Assembly (NCBI RefSeq): GCF_008386695.1
Contig: NZ_VUOC01000003.1
Span: 668,421-732,420, forward strand
From: Chitinophaga agrisoli
Lineage (GTDB): Bacteria > Bacteroidota > Bacteroidia > Chitinophagales > Chitinophagaceae
Direction: 5' to 3'
DNA length: 64,000 nt
Shown piece after piece: positions 1-9,223 of the stretch. Position 1 is the stretch's first letter; each line of letters opens with the position of its first letter. The position numbers and the translations under genes were made by a program. The notes under the pieces are model-generated. The model saw only the letters and a program-made list of their open reading frames with translations. It had not been told where the DNA came from and ran no database searches.

Positions 1-3000
1 TTCCATTACTACGGTATGGATATCCACTTTGGCTACGCCCTGGAAGAAAGTGCTCAGGTCAAACCCTTTGTAATTAGCGCCCAGGGTAACGCCATAAGTA
101 TAGCGCGGTATGTTGCTGCCAATGTACACCATGTCTCCACCTACAGACGCATCGCCCGGTTTCACCGCTTTATCATTGTTCTGGTCTTTATATATCAGGT
201 CGCCGGGGCCGGTAGTGCTGCCGGGTTGGGGAGCATGATTGTTTACCTGGTCCTGGCTTTGGTAAATGCCCTCTGTCTGGTAGCCGTAGAAAGCGCCAAT
301 AGGCTGGCCTTTTACGCGGGCGCTGTAAATACCATTATTGTCTGCGGATACCAGGTCGCCGCCTTTCATATCCAGGATCTTGTTCCGTACGTCTGACAGG
401 TTAGCGCCAACATTAAAGTTGAATTCCTTGCCGATCTTGCCATGATAGTTAGCGGCAAATTCCCAGCCGGTGTTACGCACCTTGCCGGCATTCTGCACAG
501 GAGCGTCCAGACCTACAGTATAGGGGATACGCAGGTTCAGCAGAATGTCGTAAGTGGTCTTCTGGTAATAGTCAAATGTAATATCCAGGTTTTTCAGGAT
601 CGTAGCGTCCAGACCTATATCCGTCATGCGGGTGGTTTCCCAGGTAAGCCCGGAATTGGGATACACCGTAATACCTGATGCCGGGTACAGCACGCCGCCA
701 AAGGCATAGCTGTTATAGGTGTAGGTAGATTGATAAGGGTAATTGATAGGGATGTTGATATTACCGCTTACGCTTTCAAAGCGGTCGTTACCCAGTTCGC
801 CCCAGGAGCCTCTCAGTTTCAGGTTATCAATAAAGGTAACGCTCTTCATAAAGTCTTCGCCGGTAATGCGCCATCCTGCGGAGAACGATGGGAACCAGCC
901 CCATTTCTGGTTTTCCGCAAAACGGGAAGAGCCATCCCTTCTGATATTGGCTTCAAACAGGTATTTATCCCGGAAAGAGTAGTTTAACCTGCCAAAGAAA
1001 GAAACCAGGTTATAGGCGTCTGCGGTGCCTTTTGCCTGCTGGCCGGCAGCCGCGCCGGCATCGATCTGCTCAATGTTGCCATTAGGCAGGGTGTTGCGGT
1101 AACCGCTTAGCTCATCGTTGGTTTCAGATAACCGGCTGGCGCCGCCCATCAGCTTAAAGGAATGATGGCCCAGGTCTTTCTGGTATTCCAGTAAAGCCTG
1201 GTAGTTGCGGAACCAATAGCCCTGATATTCTTTTGTGACCTCGTTTTGGCCTTTTGTTACCGTATTCACATTGGCCGGGAAATCTGTAAAATAGGTGAGT
1301 GCTTTATTATGCATGCTGTTGTAAACGGAACGGTAGTTTATAGCAGCCATGCCGGTAGCAGTTAAGCCCTTTACAATTTCATAAGTGCCTTTGAAATTGC
1401 CGGTAAACAGATTGTTCTTATAGGTGTTCAGGCCGCCTTCATCCTGTAGGCGGATGGCATTCTGATCGCCACGCACCAGCGCCCAGGTGCCGTCTGAATA
1501 TTTATTAACGTTCAGCGGGTTGGTAATGAACGCCTGGCCAAACTGGTACCATACGGAGCCGCCGGTGCCCTGCGGTTCCTGCTGGTCGCCAATACGGGTG
1601 GAGATGTCTGCGCTGAAGTTCAGTTTGTCTGTTACCTTAATATCCGTATTTAAACGTACCGTGATACGATTGTAATCCATATTCTTGATCAGGCCTTTCT
1701 GATCAAAATAGTTGGTGGAGAATTGGTACTTGATATTTTCTGTACCGCCGCCAACACCTATACTATGTGACTGTTGGAAACCGCTGCCGGTTAATATATC
1801 TTTTAACCAGTAGTTATCCGGGTATTGATCCTTGTTACGGTTGGGATCATCGTAAGCGGCGATCTGCGCGTCAGAGTACTGCGCGGAGGAACCAGAGTTC
1901 TCACGCATCAGGTTCACCAGTTTCATGAACTCCTGTGCACCTACAAATTTAGACAGGCGCGCCGGGTTCTGCCAGCCAAAGTAATTGGAATAGGTAACAC
2001 GCGGTTTGCCGGTGCTGCCTCTTTTGGTAGTGATCAGGATCACGCCGTTGGCCGCGCGTACGCCATAAATAGAAGCCGCTGCGGCATCTTTCAGGATAGA
2101 CATGGAGGCAATATCATTCGCGTCTACATCATTGATATCATACTGTACCCCATCTACCAGTACCAGCGGATCATTGTTATTAAGCGTACCTACACCGCGG
2201 ATACGGATGCTGCTGGCATCCTTACCGGGCTGTCCGGAGGTTTGCTGTACCGTTACGCCGGATGCCACACCCTGCAGGGCGCTGGACACCTGGCCTACCG
2301 GTTTCCAGTTCACATCCGTACCGGACAAAGCGCTGATAGCGCCGGTCAGGTTCACCTTTTTCTGTGTGCCGTAACCTACTACCACCACTTCATTCAGCCC
2401 TTTGGTATCGGGTGTCAGTTGTACATTTATTGTAGTTCGGTTAGCAATGGGTTCTTCCTGTTTTACATAGCCCAGGTAAGAGAACTCCAGGATGCCATTA
2501 CCATCTGGTACCTGCAGGGTATAATTACCGTTTGGATCCGTAGCGGCGCCGGTGCCGGTGCCTTTCAGGAGTACGGTGGCGCCGGGAATAGGCAGGCCTT
2601 TATCATCCGTTACTTTCCCCTTCACAACAATCTCCTGTACACGGGGACTGTAGACCGTACCGCCCAGGTTCAGCGGTTCAAAATTGGCATTATTACCGTC
2701 ACCGGCTTGCTCCGGCGGCGTTTCGTCCTTGCTGTAAATAATATAGAAGCTGTCCCTGACCTTTTTATACTTCAGGTCATTTGCATTAGTTAATGATTCC
2801 AGCGCAGATTCCAGGGAACCATGGCTGTCCATAACGGTGGTAGTAAGCGGCTTTTTTTCAAGCTGGCTCTTGTAGAGGAAGGAAACGCCGTATTTTACTT
2901 CCAGCTCGCTCAGCACGTTTTTCAGTAACTTTTTCTTTGCATTAGGTGCAGACTGGGCCTGCCGGCTTGCGGCTGCCATATCCTGCGCATAGGTGGACTG

Positions 3001-3057
3001 CCCGCTAAAACAAGCCAAACCAACGGCCGTGAGGAAGGGCATAAAGTACCTGTTCAT
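1..3057 (-). CDS. SusC/RagA TonB-linked outer membrane receptor with STN domain (3' end outside window)
   Basis: Outer membrane TonB-dependent receptor that would import a glycan or other nutrient with a SusD partner, which is not visible because the gene runs off the left edge. At least 1019 residues are encoded without a stop. The start at 3057 gives a signal peptide (MNRYFMPFLTAVGLACFSG, cleaved near YAQ). An STN signalling domain spans roughly residues 46-104, a CarboxypepD_reg-like beta-sandwich 146-225, then the plug begins (VVVGYGTQKKVNLTGAIS). The STN domain together with the FecR and sigma genes immediately upstream (38 nt to FecR) marks it as a transducer: ligand binding at the receptor is relayed to the anti-sigma factor. 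The substrate cannot be read from sequence. Family assignment is secure. Confidence 0.95.
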   Translation of the reverse strand, partial: MNRYFMPFLTAVGLACFSGQSTYAQDMAAASRQAQSAPNAKKKLLKNVLSELEVKYGVSFLYKSQLEKKPLTTTVMDSHGSLESALESLTNANDLKYKKVRDSFYIIYSKDETPPEQAGDGNNANFEPLNLGGTVYSPRVQEIVVKGKVTDDKGLPIPGATVLLKGTGTGAATDPNGNYTLQVPDGNGILEFSYLGYVKQEEPIANRTTINVQLTPDTKGLNEVVVVGYGTQKKVNLTGAISALSGTDVNWKPVGQVSSALQGVASGVTVQQTSGQPGKDASSIRIRGVGTLNNNDPLVLVDGVQYDINDVDANDIASMSILKDAAAASIYGVRAANGVILITTKRGSTGKPRVTYSNYFGWQNPARLSKFVGAQEFMKLVNLMRENSGSSAQYSDAQIAAYDDPNRNKDQYPDNYWLKDILTGSGFQQSHSIGVGGGTENIKYQFSTNYFDQKGLIKNMDYNRITVRLNTDIKVTDKLNFSADISTRIGDQQEPQGTGGSVWYQFGQAFITNPLNVNKYSDGTWALVRGDQNAIRLQDEGGLNTYKNNLFTGNFKGTYEIVKGLTATGMAAINYRSVYNSMHNKALTYFTDFPANVNTVTKGQNEVTKEYQGYWFRNYQALLEYQKDLGHHSFKLMGGASRLSETNDELSGYRNTLPNGNIEQIDAGAAAGQQAKGTADAYNLVSFFGRLNYSFRDKYLFEANIRRDGSSRFAENQKWGWFPSFSAGWRITGEDFMKSVTFIDNLKLRGSWGELGNDRFESVSGNINIPINYPYQSTYTYNSYAFGGVLYPASGITVYPNSGLTWETTRMTDIGLDATILKNLDITFDYYQKTTYDILLNLRIPYTVGLDAPVQNAGKVRNTGWEFAANYHGKIGKEFNFNVGANLSDVRNKILDMKGGDLVSADNNGIYSARVKGQPIGAFYGYQTEGIYQSQDQVNNHAPQPGSTTGPGDLIYKDQNNDKAVKPGDASVGGDMVYIGSNIPRYTYGVTLGANYKGFDLSTFFQGVAKVDIHTVVME

Positions 3058-3095
3058 AATACTTTTTGGTTGAGTGTGTGATGAATGTTTACGAG

Positions 3096-4100
3096 TTATT
3101 GACGATGATTCTTTTCGATGTTCACTGTTGTTTCCTGCCTGGTGATCTTCAGGTCAAAGAGCTGCGACAGCCCCTCCAGCAGCATATCTGCATTCTGGCT
3201 GGGCACGGTGCCCGAAAATTGTTGATGAAGTAGTGACGTGTCTTTTACTATTACTTGTATACCATATGTCTCTTGCAGGATCCGGGTTACCTCTCCCAGA
3301 TCTGTATTGTGGAACTCCAGTTTATGATTCTTCCAGGAAGCGTATTGTGCTGCGTTGATATTCTTTTTTTCGTAGTGGGATGTTTGCTCTTTATATTCCA
3401 CCAGGTCCCCCGGCTGCATGACCACCGGTTGTGCCATAACCGCGGCATGGCTGCTGCTCAGCCGTACCTTGCCGGTATTCAGCACCACCTGCATACGGTC
3501 CTCGCGATCCAGTACATTAAAGGTGGTACCCAGTACCTCCACGTTGATACGGTGCGTGGTATGCACAAGGAAACGTTGGTGGGCAACGGGTTTTACATCA
3601 AAAAAGGCCTCGCCTTCTATCCATATTTCGCGATTATTGCCCGCCCCCCAGTGTTTATTGTATTTTAAGGTACTGTTGCCATTCAGCGTCACCACAGATT
3701 GATCTGGCAGGGTAACCGCCCTTACCTCGCCATAGGCCGTGGTATAGGTAACGGTATTACTGCGCAGGTGCAGTTGCCAGGCGCCAATACAAAAAGCTAT
3801 CGCGCCGGTAACCACAGCGGCCGCCTTTAAAGGCATGCTTAACCACCGGCGCCTGGGCCTTAAAGCATATTGTTGCAACTCCAGCTCCTGCGTGGTAGCC
3901 AGGATACGCTGGTAGATTTCTTCAGAATGCGGGGTGCGCGCAGCGGCGGTATCGGGCTGCTCCAGGTCTTCCTGCAGGGAAGCGGCCAGGTAAGCACGTC
4001 CTTCCTCTGTAGCCAGCCAGTCCAGCACCTGCCGGTATTCCGCGGGCGTGCATTGATGTTGAAAGAATTTAGCTAATAAAGCCGGGTCTATGGATCGCAT
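3096..4100 (-). CDS. FecR-family anti-sigma factor
   Basis: Inner-membrane anti-sigma factor that holds or releases its partner ECF sigma factor in response to the SusC/STN receptor. The 334-residue protein has an N-terminal cytoplasmic helical segment (about 1-85), a basic stretch RPRRRWLS followed by one membrane helix (about 88-110), a periplasmic FecR domain (about 115-215, with TLPDQSVVTLNGNSTLKY and EGEAFFDV motifs) and the C-terminal DUF4974 domain typical of Bacteroidota (about 255-330). It lies between the sigma gene (70 nt upstream) and the receptor (38 nt downstream) on the same strand, the standard sigma-fecR-susC order. Length is normal for the family. Confidence 0.95.
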   Translation of the reverse strand: MRSIDPALLAKFFQHQCTPAEYRQVLDWLATEEGRAYLAASLQEDLEQPDTAAARTPHSEEIYQRILATTQELELQQYALRPRRRWLSMPLKAAAVVTGAIAFCIGAWQLHLRSNTVTYTTAYGEVRAVTLPDQSVVTLNGNSTLKYNKHWGAGNNREIWIEGEAFFDVKPVAHQRFLVHTTHRINVEVLGTTFNVLDREDRMQVVLNTGKVRLSSSHAAVMAQPVVMQPGDLVEYKEQTSHYEKKNINAAQYASWKNHKLEFHNTDLGEVTRILQETYGIQVIVKDTSLLHQQFSGTVPSQNADMLLEGLSQLFDLKITRQETTVNIEKNHRQ

Positions 4101-4171
4101 GGAATAACAACTCCTTTACAAGTACTACACCTGGAAAAGACGGAAGTATTAGTGCCCCGGAAAAAAAATAT

Positions 4172-4819
4172 TTACAGGAAAATACGGATGATGATAAGCA
4201 GGAGGGTACCGTTAAATATTTTAAGGTAATGTTTCAGCAGCTGGCTGGCCTGGGAGAACTGCAATTTTACGGTATGGATGGAGATACCCAGCCTGGTGGC
4301 CACCTGGGCATTGCTAAGGCCTTCTATGGTCCTTAGTTTAAAGATATCCTTCTTACGGGGAGAAAGCTGTTCTATAGCCTGCTCCATGACCTTTTTATAG
4401 TCGTTGAACAGCACGGCGGATTCCGGCTCCTCATGCCAGGCAGGGGCCTGGTAGGAAAGATTGTACTGTTTGATAAGCGCCCGTTTATGATCGCGGATCA
4501 GGTTCAGTATATGGTATTTCAGGCATTTAAAAAGGAAGTTCCGCACGCCCTGGGCAGGATCCAGCTGCTGCCGGTTCACCCACAGCTTAACAAATACCTC
4601 ATGTACCGCATCTTCCGCCAGCACAGTATCTTTCAGGTATTTACAGGCCACCCCGTATAACAACTGGTGATATATGGCATATAATTCCCGGAAAGCAACG
4701 TGGTCACCGGATTGCAGTTGCATTGTCAATAGCTGTTCCTTATCTGCACCATGTACAGGCACTATTTCCCCCTTCTGTTTACTTGTTATGATACGAGTAG
4801 AATGCTGTGTATCAGCCAA
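4172..4819 (-). CDS. ECF RNA polymerase sigma-70 factor
   Basis: Sigma factor of the extracytoplasmic-function class that should direct transcription of the adjacent susC locus when FecR releases it. Of 215 residues, region 2 lies at about 45-115 (YAIYHQLLYGVACKYLKD, AEDAVHEVFVKLW) and region 4 at about 145-200 (QLSPRKKDIFKLRTIEGLS, then the helix-turn-helix NAQVATRLGISIHTVKLQ). The first 30 residues precede the conserved core and are poorly supported; an internal ATG before MQLQSGDHVAFREL is an alternative start. The C-terminal tail is short and hydrophobic (GTLLLIIIRIFL), seen in several Bacteroidota sigma factors of this type. It heads the sigma-fecR-susC transcription unit. Confidence 0.93.
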   Translation of the reverse strand: MADTQHSTRIITSKQKGEIVPVHGADKEQLLTMQLQSGDHVAFRELYAIYHQLLYGVACKYLKDTVLAEDAVHEVFVKLWVNRQQLDPAQGVRNFLFKCLKYHILNLIRDHKRALIKQYNLSYQAPAWHEEPESAVLFNDYKKVMEQAIEQLSPRKKDIFKLRTIEGLSNAQVATRLGISIHTVKLQFSQASQLLKHYLKIFNGTLLLIIIRIFL

Positions 4820-4902
4820 CTACTAAGGTAGGGAACATAGGAGATCAGACTAATGGTAACTTACCCATTACTATTGCTTTTTTAACCCGGCTGGGGCCAG
4901 GA

Positions 4903-6171
4903 TCAATCATATACCCTGCGTATGAACCAGATATCCTTCAGGGAGAAATGGAACACCGCACTCACATAATTCTCTTTTATCAGGTTATTGGCAGTGGTGC
5001 CGCGCTGTCCTACCTCTACGCCCAGATAATACCGCAGGGAGCCGTTGCGGCTGGGCAGGGAGACGCCAATGGTGCCGGCAACGTCTTTGATCTGCTGCCC
5101 TTGCACCAGCAGGTAGGATTTGTTATAGGAGAAACCGGCCTGTAGTACCATGCCCTCTACTATGCCATTATAATAGTGCCGTTTAAAGGAGTATTCCAGA
5201 CCGCCGGCATAACGCTCCGCGTCCGTTAGCTTGTAGGTGGTCTGACCGGGGTTCAGCCCCTGCCACAGCTGTTTCTTGTAGTCCGCCACCACGGTAACAT
5301 TACCCTTGCCTACAGACAGGCCGCCACCATATTCCTGCGGAAGGGTAAAGCGCTGGGTGCCCAGGTCGTCCTTGAATAAGACCTGCTCGTTCGAGTTCAC
5401 TACATTGATGGTATGCTGGAACCGCATATCCGTTTTAAAGCGGTAGGTAGCGCCCAGACCTATCTCCCAACCTTTTATCCGGCCCTGGTATTGCAGGCCG
5501 GTATTAAAGTTCACGTTATACGCATAACGGCGGTCTTGTGTAGAAACGGTGTCGTTGCCCAGTGTTTCGGTGGCATTGATCGGCCCAAACAGGAAAGCGG
5601 AAGATACGCCTATTGAAAAGTTTTTGGTAAGCCTTATGCCATTGGAGATGTATACCCGGTTAATACCGCCGGTACCTTCTGTTACGGCGTCTACTGATTG
5701 TCCGGTGCCCTCTACAAAGCGCTGGTTCAGTGTTTTATAATCCACCGTGCTGTAAGGGGTAAGCCCGGCGCTTACGCCCCAGCGGCTATTTACCTTAAAG
5801 CCAACGGCCAGTCTTTTTAAATTCACATCGCCCGCGTTCTGGCTAAGGTTTTCGCCCTTATAACTTACTGTGGTTCCCCGCAGCGATACGTCGAACATAA
5901 AGTTCTGTTTGGGAATAGCGCTATAGGAGGCCGGGTTCAGCTCATTCATATAGAACAGGGAAGGGCGTGCAATACCTGCGCTGCCTAGTCCGTAGTTACG
6001 GCTATAATCACGGCTTTCAATATCGCCCACGCCAAAGGCGGAGTAAAGGGAATTAATGCCTTTGCCGTTTTGCGCTTTTGATTCCTGTACGCACAGTAAC
6101 AGCAACAAGCCACAGACGCCGGTATATTTATATTGTTTAATTCGGATCATTAATATTGATTTATTATGCAT
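4903..6171 (-). CDS. Outer membrane beta-barrel protein paired with DUF4270 lipoprotein
   Basis: A 422-residue predicted outer-membrane protein. A signal peptide of about 33 residues ends in QESKAQ. The mature part begins NSLYSAFGVGDI and continues with many alternating aromatic/polar strands (for example RYAYNVNFNTGLQYQGR and GLEYSFKRHYYNGIV). This pattern resembles the FadL/PorV-like barrels found in Bacteroidota. It follows the DUF4270 lipoprotein with a 27-nt gap on the same strand, so the two are probably co-transcribed and may act together at the cell surface. ATG codons at residues 1 and 8 are both usable starts; the second leaves a shorter signal peptide. Function is unknown; the barrel assignment is an inference from strand pattern. 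Confidence 0.72.
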   Translation of the reverse strand: MHNKSILMIRIKQYKYTGVCGLLLLLCVQESKAQNGKGINSLYSAFGVGDIESRDYSRNYGLGSAGIARPSLFYMNELNPASYSAIPKQNFMFDVSLRGTTVSYKGENLSQNAGDVNLKRLAVGFKVNSRWGVSAGLTPYSTVDYKTLNQRFVEGTGQSVDAVTEGTGGINRVYISNGIRLTKNFSIGVSSAFLFGPINATETLGNDTVSTQDRRYAYNVNFNTGLQYQGRIKGWEIGLGATYRFKTDMRFQHTINVVNSNEQVLFKDDLGTQRFTLPQEYGGGLSVGKGNVTVVADYKKQLWQGLNPGQTTYKLTDAERYAGGLEYSFKRHYYNGIVEGMVLQAGFSYNKSYLLVQGQQIKDVAGTIGVSLPSRNGSLRYYLGVEVGQRGTTANNLIKENYVSAVFHFSLKDIWFIRRVYD

Positions 6172-6198
6172 TCACTTACCGCAGACAACGCTGTTTAA

Positions 6199-7566
6199 TT
6201 ACTGGTTCTGGTACAGGAGGTAATATACCTGCACTTTCGCCCTGTATTTCTGTTTAGTATCACCCAGTACCAGCCTATTAAAGTTCGTCAGGGCATCGCC
6301 CCGGGTAGGCGTTATCATGAGCCCGTAATTGTTCGCTGCTACGCTGGCAATATTGTTAATGACGTAATGCGTAATATCGTAGGTGTAGTTGGTATTTAAA
6401 TAATACTGTTTGTCAATAACAAGATTGCCATACTGGATACCGGCGGTAGGAGAAGTAACGGTATCCACCACATTGTTCTTCTGGTCCGTCTCGCAGATAG
6501 TTACCCGGGGAGGCAGCGCATACGGCGTTTCGTAAGTGCCGGCTACCGGCTGCAGGATAAGCGTGGCGCGCATTACCTTAAAGAATTTGCCTAAGGAGGC
6601 CAGTCCCTTAAGACCCGGCATATCAATACGGGTAACAATGCGGCTCAGGTATTGTACAAAGCCCTGGTTATTGGTCTGTGTGCTGGGAAGGCTTTTGGTA
6701 CTGCCATTCAGTGCCGCCAGCACAGTACCGGTGCGATCCGCAGATACCTGGTTAAATTGCAGGTTGGGATTGTACATCGGCATATCCAGGTGCCTGTCTG
6801 AAATGATAGGTTCATTAATATGGTAATGCACCCGCAGCATAACGCTTGTATCACCGGTAAAGAAGCCCATGATATTGGCGCTGTTGGCGCCCGGTTTAAG
6901 GGCCAGGCCCCGGTAATATTGGAGGAAGTTAGCCTGTGTGGATACCTCCGGCGCCTTGTTCTTGAAAAGCTGGAATAAGGTATTGCCAAAACTGTTCTCC
7001 AGTTTAACACGTACTGTGGTATCTATATTAGGAAAGTTCCTTGGCTGCTGAAAATTGCCCAGGGACTGGCTTCCCGTAAGGAAATTGCTGTTATTGTAAA
7101 GCGCAAAGCCATTGTTGGCCGGTTGTATGGTTTCCAGCACCTCGTACACCCCAAAGTCCTGGGCGGAGGTCGTATCCCCGTATACCTGCCGGTTAGGTTT
7201 CAGTACCAGCTCTATGGAGTCATACCGGGAGCTCTCATTCTGCACATCTGTCAGGGTACCCTGGGGCAGCTGCAACTGGAAAAAGCTGCTGGCCGTTATC
7301 TTCCCAAAATAGGGATCCTGGTGGCGGCCACATACTATAATACCATCGCCGGAAGTAGGGATAGAATCCAGCTGAACGGTCTGCATATCAATGGTTAGCG
7401 TATCAGTGAGGATGTAGTTGGAGGGCTGGTTGCCATCCGTAAGATCGTAGGTAAAACCGTTCTTATCGCAAGCACTGTTAAGAGCTGCCAATAGTATGGC
7501 AACCCCTATTTTTAAGTAGGCATGGGCGCACCCGGAACGGCAAAAGATGTTGTTCATGAGGCGCAA
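6199..7566 (-). CDS. DUF4270 family lipoprotein
   Basis: A 455-residue exported lipoprotein of the DUF4270 family, which is restricted to Bacteroidota and has no known activity. A hydrophobic stretch (YLKIGVAILLAALNSAC) ends in a lipobox-like cysteine at about residue 33. The conserved start of the domain follows (TDTLTIDMQTVQLDSIPTSG, then a GRHQDPYFGKITASSFFQL segment), and the C-terminal part contains the typical DITHYVINNI and GLMITPTRGD motifs. ATG at residue 1 or at residue 4 (MNN) could start the protein. It is upstream of, and close to, the barrel protein, suggesting a lipoprotein/porin pair in the outer membrane. Confidence 0.85.
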   Translation of the reverse strand: MRLMNNIFCRSGCAHAYLKIGVAILLAALNSACDKNGFTYDLTDGNQPSNYILTDTLTIDMQTVQLDSIPTSGDGIIVCGRHQDPYFGKITASSFFQLQLPQGTLTDVQNESSRYDSIELVLKPNRQVYGDTTSAQDFGVYEVLETIQPANNGFALYNNSNFLTGSQSLGNFQQPRNFPNIDTTVRVKLENSFGNTLFQLFKNKAPEVSTQANFLQYYRGLALKPGANSANIMGFFTGDTSVMLRVHYHINEPIISDRHLDMPMYNPNLQFNQVSADRTGTVLAALNGSTKSLPSTQTNNQGFVQYLSRIVTRIDMPGLKGLASLGKFFKVMRATLILQPVAGTYETPYALPPRVTICETDQKNNVVDTVTSPTAGIQYGNLVIDKQYYLNTNYTYDITHYVINNIASVAANNYGLMITPTRGDALTNFNRLVLGDTKQKYRAKVQVYYLLYQNQ

Positions 7567-7802
7567 TTTTAGCCACGCCGCCTACTTTCCATTGATTTAA
7601 TATGCCAACAGCGTTTTTTTATCGATGAATCCGCATTCCCGCTCTTTATATAGCCCCATGGTCCGGAACAGGGGGTAATAGGCCAAACAAAGCAACTGGC
7701 AGATGAAATACCCCCTTTTATCCGCTAAAAGGCCAGATATATCTATTTTATATTTATGCTAATACAACGGCGGATAATTTTGGCAGCTATAAAAATTATA
7801 AA
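7567..7802. promoter_or_regulatory. Divergent intergenic region with overlapping hairpins and a TAnnTTTG box
   Basis: This 236-nt region separates the minus-strand DUF4270 gene from the plus-strand kelch gene. TAATTTTG at 7775-7782 fits the Bacteroidota -7 consensus (TAnnTTTG) and lies 20 nt before the kelch start; no good -33 TTTG was seen. Two inverted repeats share one arm: GGGGGTA/TACCCCC (7671-7677 with 7709-7715) and CCTTTTA/TAAAAGG (7714-7720 with 7726-7732). They are mutually exclusive in RNA, but I cannot assign a function. Confidence 0.45.
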
Positions 7803-8801
7803 ATGCTAATGCGTTATTCAACAGGTTTTTGTTTGCTGATGTCCCTGGCCTGGATGGGGTGTTCGAAAAGTAGCGATGATACTACAACTGTAGGAAACTG
7901 GATGCACAAAGTAGATTTTAAAGGAGTTGCCCGCAGCGAAGCGGTTAGCTTTTCTATCAACGATACAGCTTTTGTTGGCACCGGCTACGACGGTACCAAC
8001 CGTTTAAAGGATTTCTTCTCCTACGATGCTGACAAAAATACCTGGACACAAAGGGCCTCCCTACCTGATGCTGCCCCCGGCCGCATGAGCGGTGTTGCAT
8101 TTGCCGTAAATGGTAAAGGTTATACCGGTACCGGTACCAACGGTATTGATAAATACAAAGACTTTTATGAATACGATCCGGCCACTAACGCATGGACCGC
8201 TATTACAGATTTCCCCGGCACCGCCCGTTATGACGCCGTAGGTTTTGCCGTAAGCGGTAACGGCTACGTATCCACCGGCTATGATGGCAACTGGCTCAAT
8301 GATACCTGGAAGTTTAACCCTGGTAGCAAATCCTGGTCAGAAGCCGGCGATGTGCCCAACTCCAAACGTTCCGCCGCGGTAGCTTTTGTGATCGGCGATT
8401 CTGCCTACATCGTAACCGGCAGCTCCAACACCCAAACCGTAAACGAAATGTCCCGGTTAGATGGTAAGAGTTCCCTGTGGGCGCCCAAACGTCCTGTTAC
8501 CAACGTAAGCGACGATTCTTATGATGATGATTATACCAGCATAGAAGGTACTAACGGCGCCGCTTTTGTAATGAATAACAAAGGATACCTGGTTACCACC
8601 GCCAATACTGTATGGGAATATGACCCCATACAGGATCTGTGGACCCTGAAGCAGCCTATGGAAAGTGGTACCTCCCGTTCCGGAGCTGTAGGTTTTACCA
8701 TCAAGAACAAGGGTTTCATTACTACAGGCGCCAGCGGAGCCATACAGCTCAGCGATACCTGGCAGTTTGATCCCCTGGCTGATCTGATCAAAAATGACTA
8801 A
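7803..8801 (+). CDS. Kelch-repeat lipoprotein
   Basis: A secreted 332-residue lipoprotein, predicted to fold as a beta-propeller. The signal peptide ends in a lipobox (SLAWMGC, cysteine at about residue 20). At least five repeats of about 47 residues follow, each with the pattern GYGTGYDG-like loop, D-x-W-x-F/Y-D/N-P, then a W (for example WKFNPGSKSWSEAG, YEYDPATNAWTAI, WEYDPIQDLWTLK), diagnostic of kelch/galactose-oxidase-like blades. The stop overlaps the next start by 8 nt, implying translational coupling with the DUF4907 protein. Binding partner unknown; surface protein or glycan binding is plausible. Reads from the TAATTTTG box just upstream. Confidence 0.9.
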   Translation: MLMRYSTGFCLLMSLAWMGCSKSSDDTTTVGNWMHKVDFKGVARSEAVSFSINDTAFVGTGYDGTNRLKDFFSYDADKNTWTQRASLPDAAPGRMSGVAFAVNGKGYTGTGTNGIDKYKDFYEYDPATNAWTAITDFPGTARYDAVGFAVSGNGYVSTGYDGNWLNDTWKFNPGSKSWSEAGDVPNSKRSAAVAFVIGDSAYIVTGSSNTQTVNEMSRLDGKSSLWAPKRPVTNVSDDSYDDDYTSIEGTNGAAFVMNNKGYLVTTANTVWEYDPIQDLWTLKQPMESGTSRSGAVGFTIKNKGFITTGASGAIQLSDTWQFDPLADLIKND

Positions 8802-9141
8802 GAGAAAACGTAATATCATATTGCAGAGCGTGGTGTTGTTGCTGGGATGTATTGCATTTACAATCAGTTGCACACACTCGCCTAAGTTAAAAACAACCGC
8901 AATGCAGGACAGCATTGCGGTTGTTACTTTTGAAACAGCCGCCGGCGGATGGGGATATGCCATCAATATTGGCAATCGCCCGTTTATTTACCAGGATATC
9001 ATTCCCGCCCGGCCCGGCCGGGAACCCTTCCATACCAGGGAGGATGCCCAGCGTGTAGGTAACCTGGTGGCTGGCAAGATCCGGAACAAAGAATTACCTA
9101 CCCTCACCACAGAAGAATTGGTCAAAATAGGTATCCGGTAG
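8794..9141 (+). CDS. DUF4907 domain lipoprotein
   Basis: A small 115-residue exported protein. The N-terminal hydrophobic segment ends in a lipobox-like ISC (cysteine about residue 26). The rest matches the DUF4907 pattern: GGWGYAINIGNRPFIYQDII near the middle, followed by PFHTREDAQRVGNLVAGKI and the C-terminal ELPTLTTEELVKIGI. Function is unknown. It overlaps the kelch gene by 8 nt and precedes the LytS/LytTR pair by 82 nt, so kelch protein, DUF4907 protein and the sensory pair may form one functional group; in my memory this association recurs in Bacteroidota, but I could not check it. Confidence 0.8.
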   Translation: MTKRKRNIILQSVVLLLGCIAFTISCTHSPKLKTTAMQDSIAVVTFETAAGGWGYAINIGNRPFIYQDIIPARPGREPFHTREDAQRVGNLVAGKIRNKELPTLTTEELVKIGIR

Positions 9142-9201
9142 TTCACCGCCAGTTCATGCCTGTTCACCGCCAACTTAAGGTCTGTTAACAAAAATTAACA
9201 G
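9141..9201 (+). promoter_or_regulatory. Putative LytTR operator: tandem GTTCAccGCCa repeats plus TTAAC palindrome
   Basis: GTTCACCGCCA occurs at 9141-9151 and again at 9162-9172, with a degenerate copy (GTTCATGCCT, 9152-9161) between them, giving about 10.5-bp phasing. The outer copies start 21 bp apart, the spacing LytTR-domain regulators use for their paired half sites. Just downstream, CTGTTAA/TTAACAG (9182-9188 with 9195-9201) forms a palindrome. The position directly before a LytS/LytTR operon suggests autoregulation. Inference from arrangement only. Confidence 0.45.
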
Positions 9202-9223
9202 ATAGTTAACCCTATTCTACTGT

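Noticed and set aside
1825-2793. Long open frame on the plus strand (322 codons) opposite the SusC gene
   Set aside because: It is antisense to a clear SusC receptor and its product has no recognisable domain or signal; several similar shadows occur opposite other GC-rich genes (for example 17051-18208, 45532-46338, 58202-59143).
7671-7732. Overlapping hairpins as a riboswitch
   Set aside because: They lie outside a clear 5' leader, show no known aptamer consensus and have no paired terminator.
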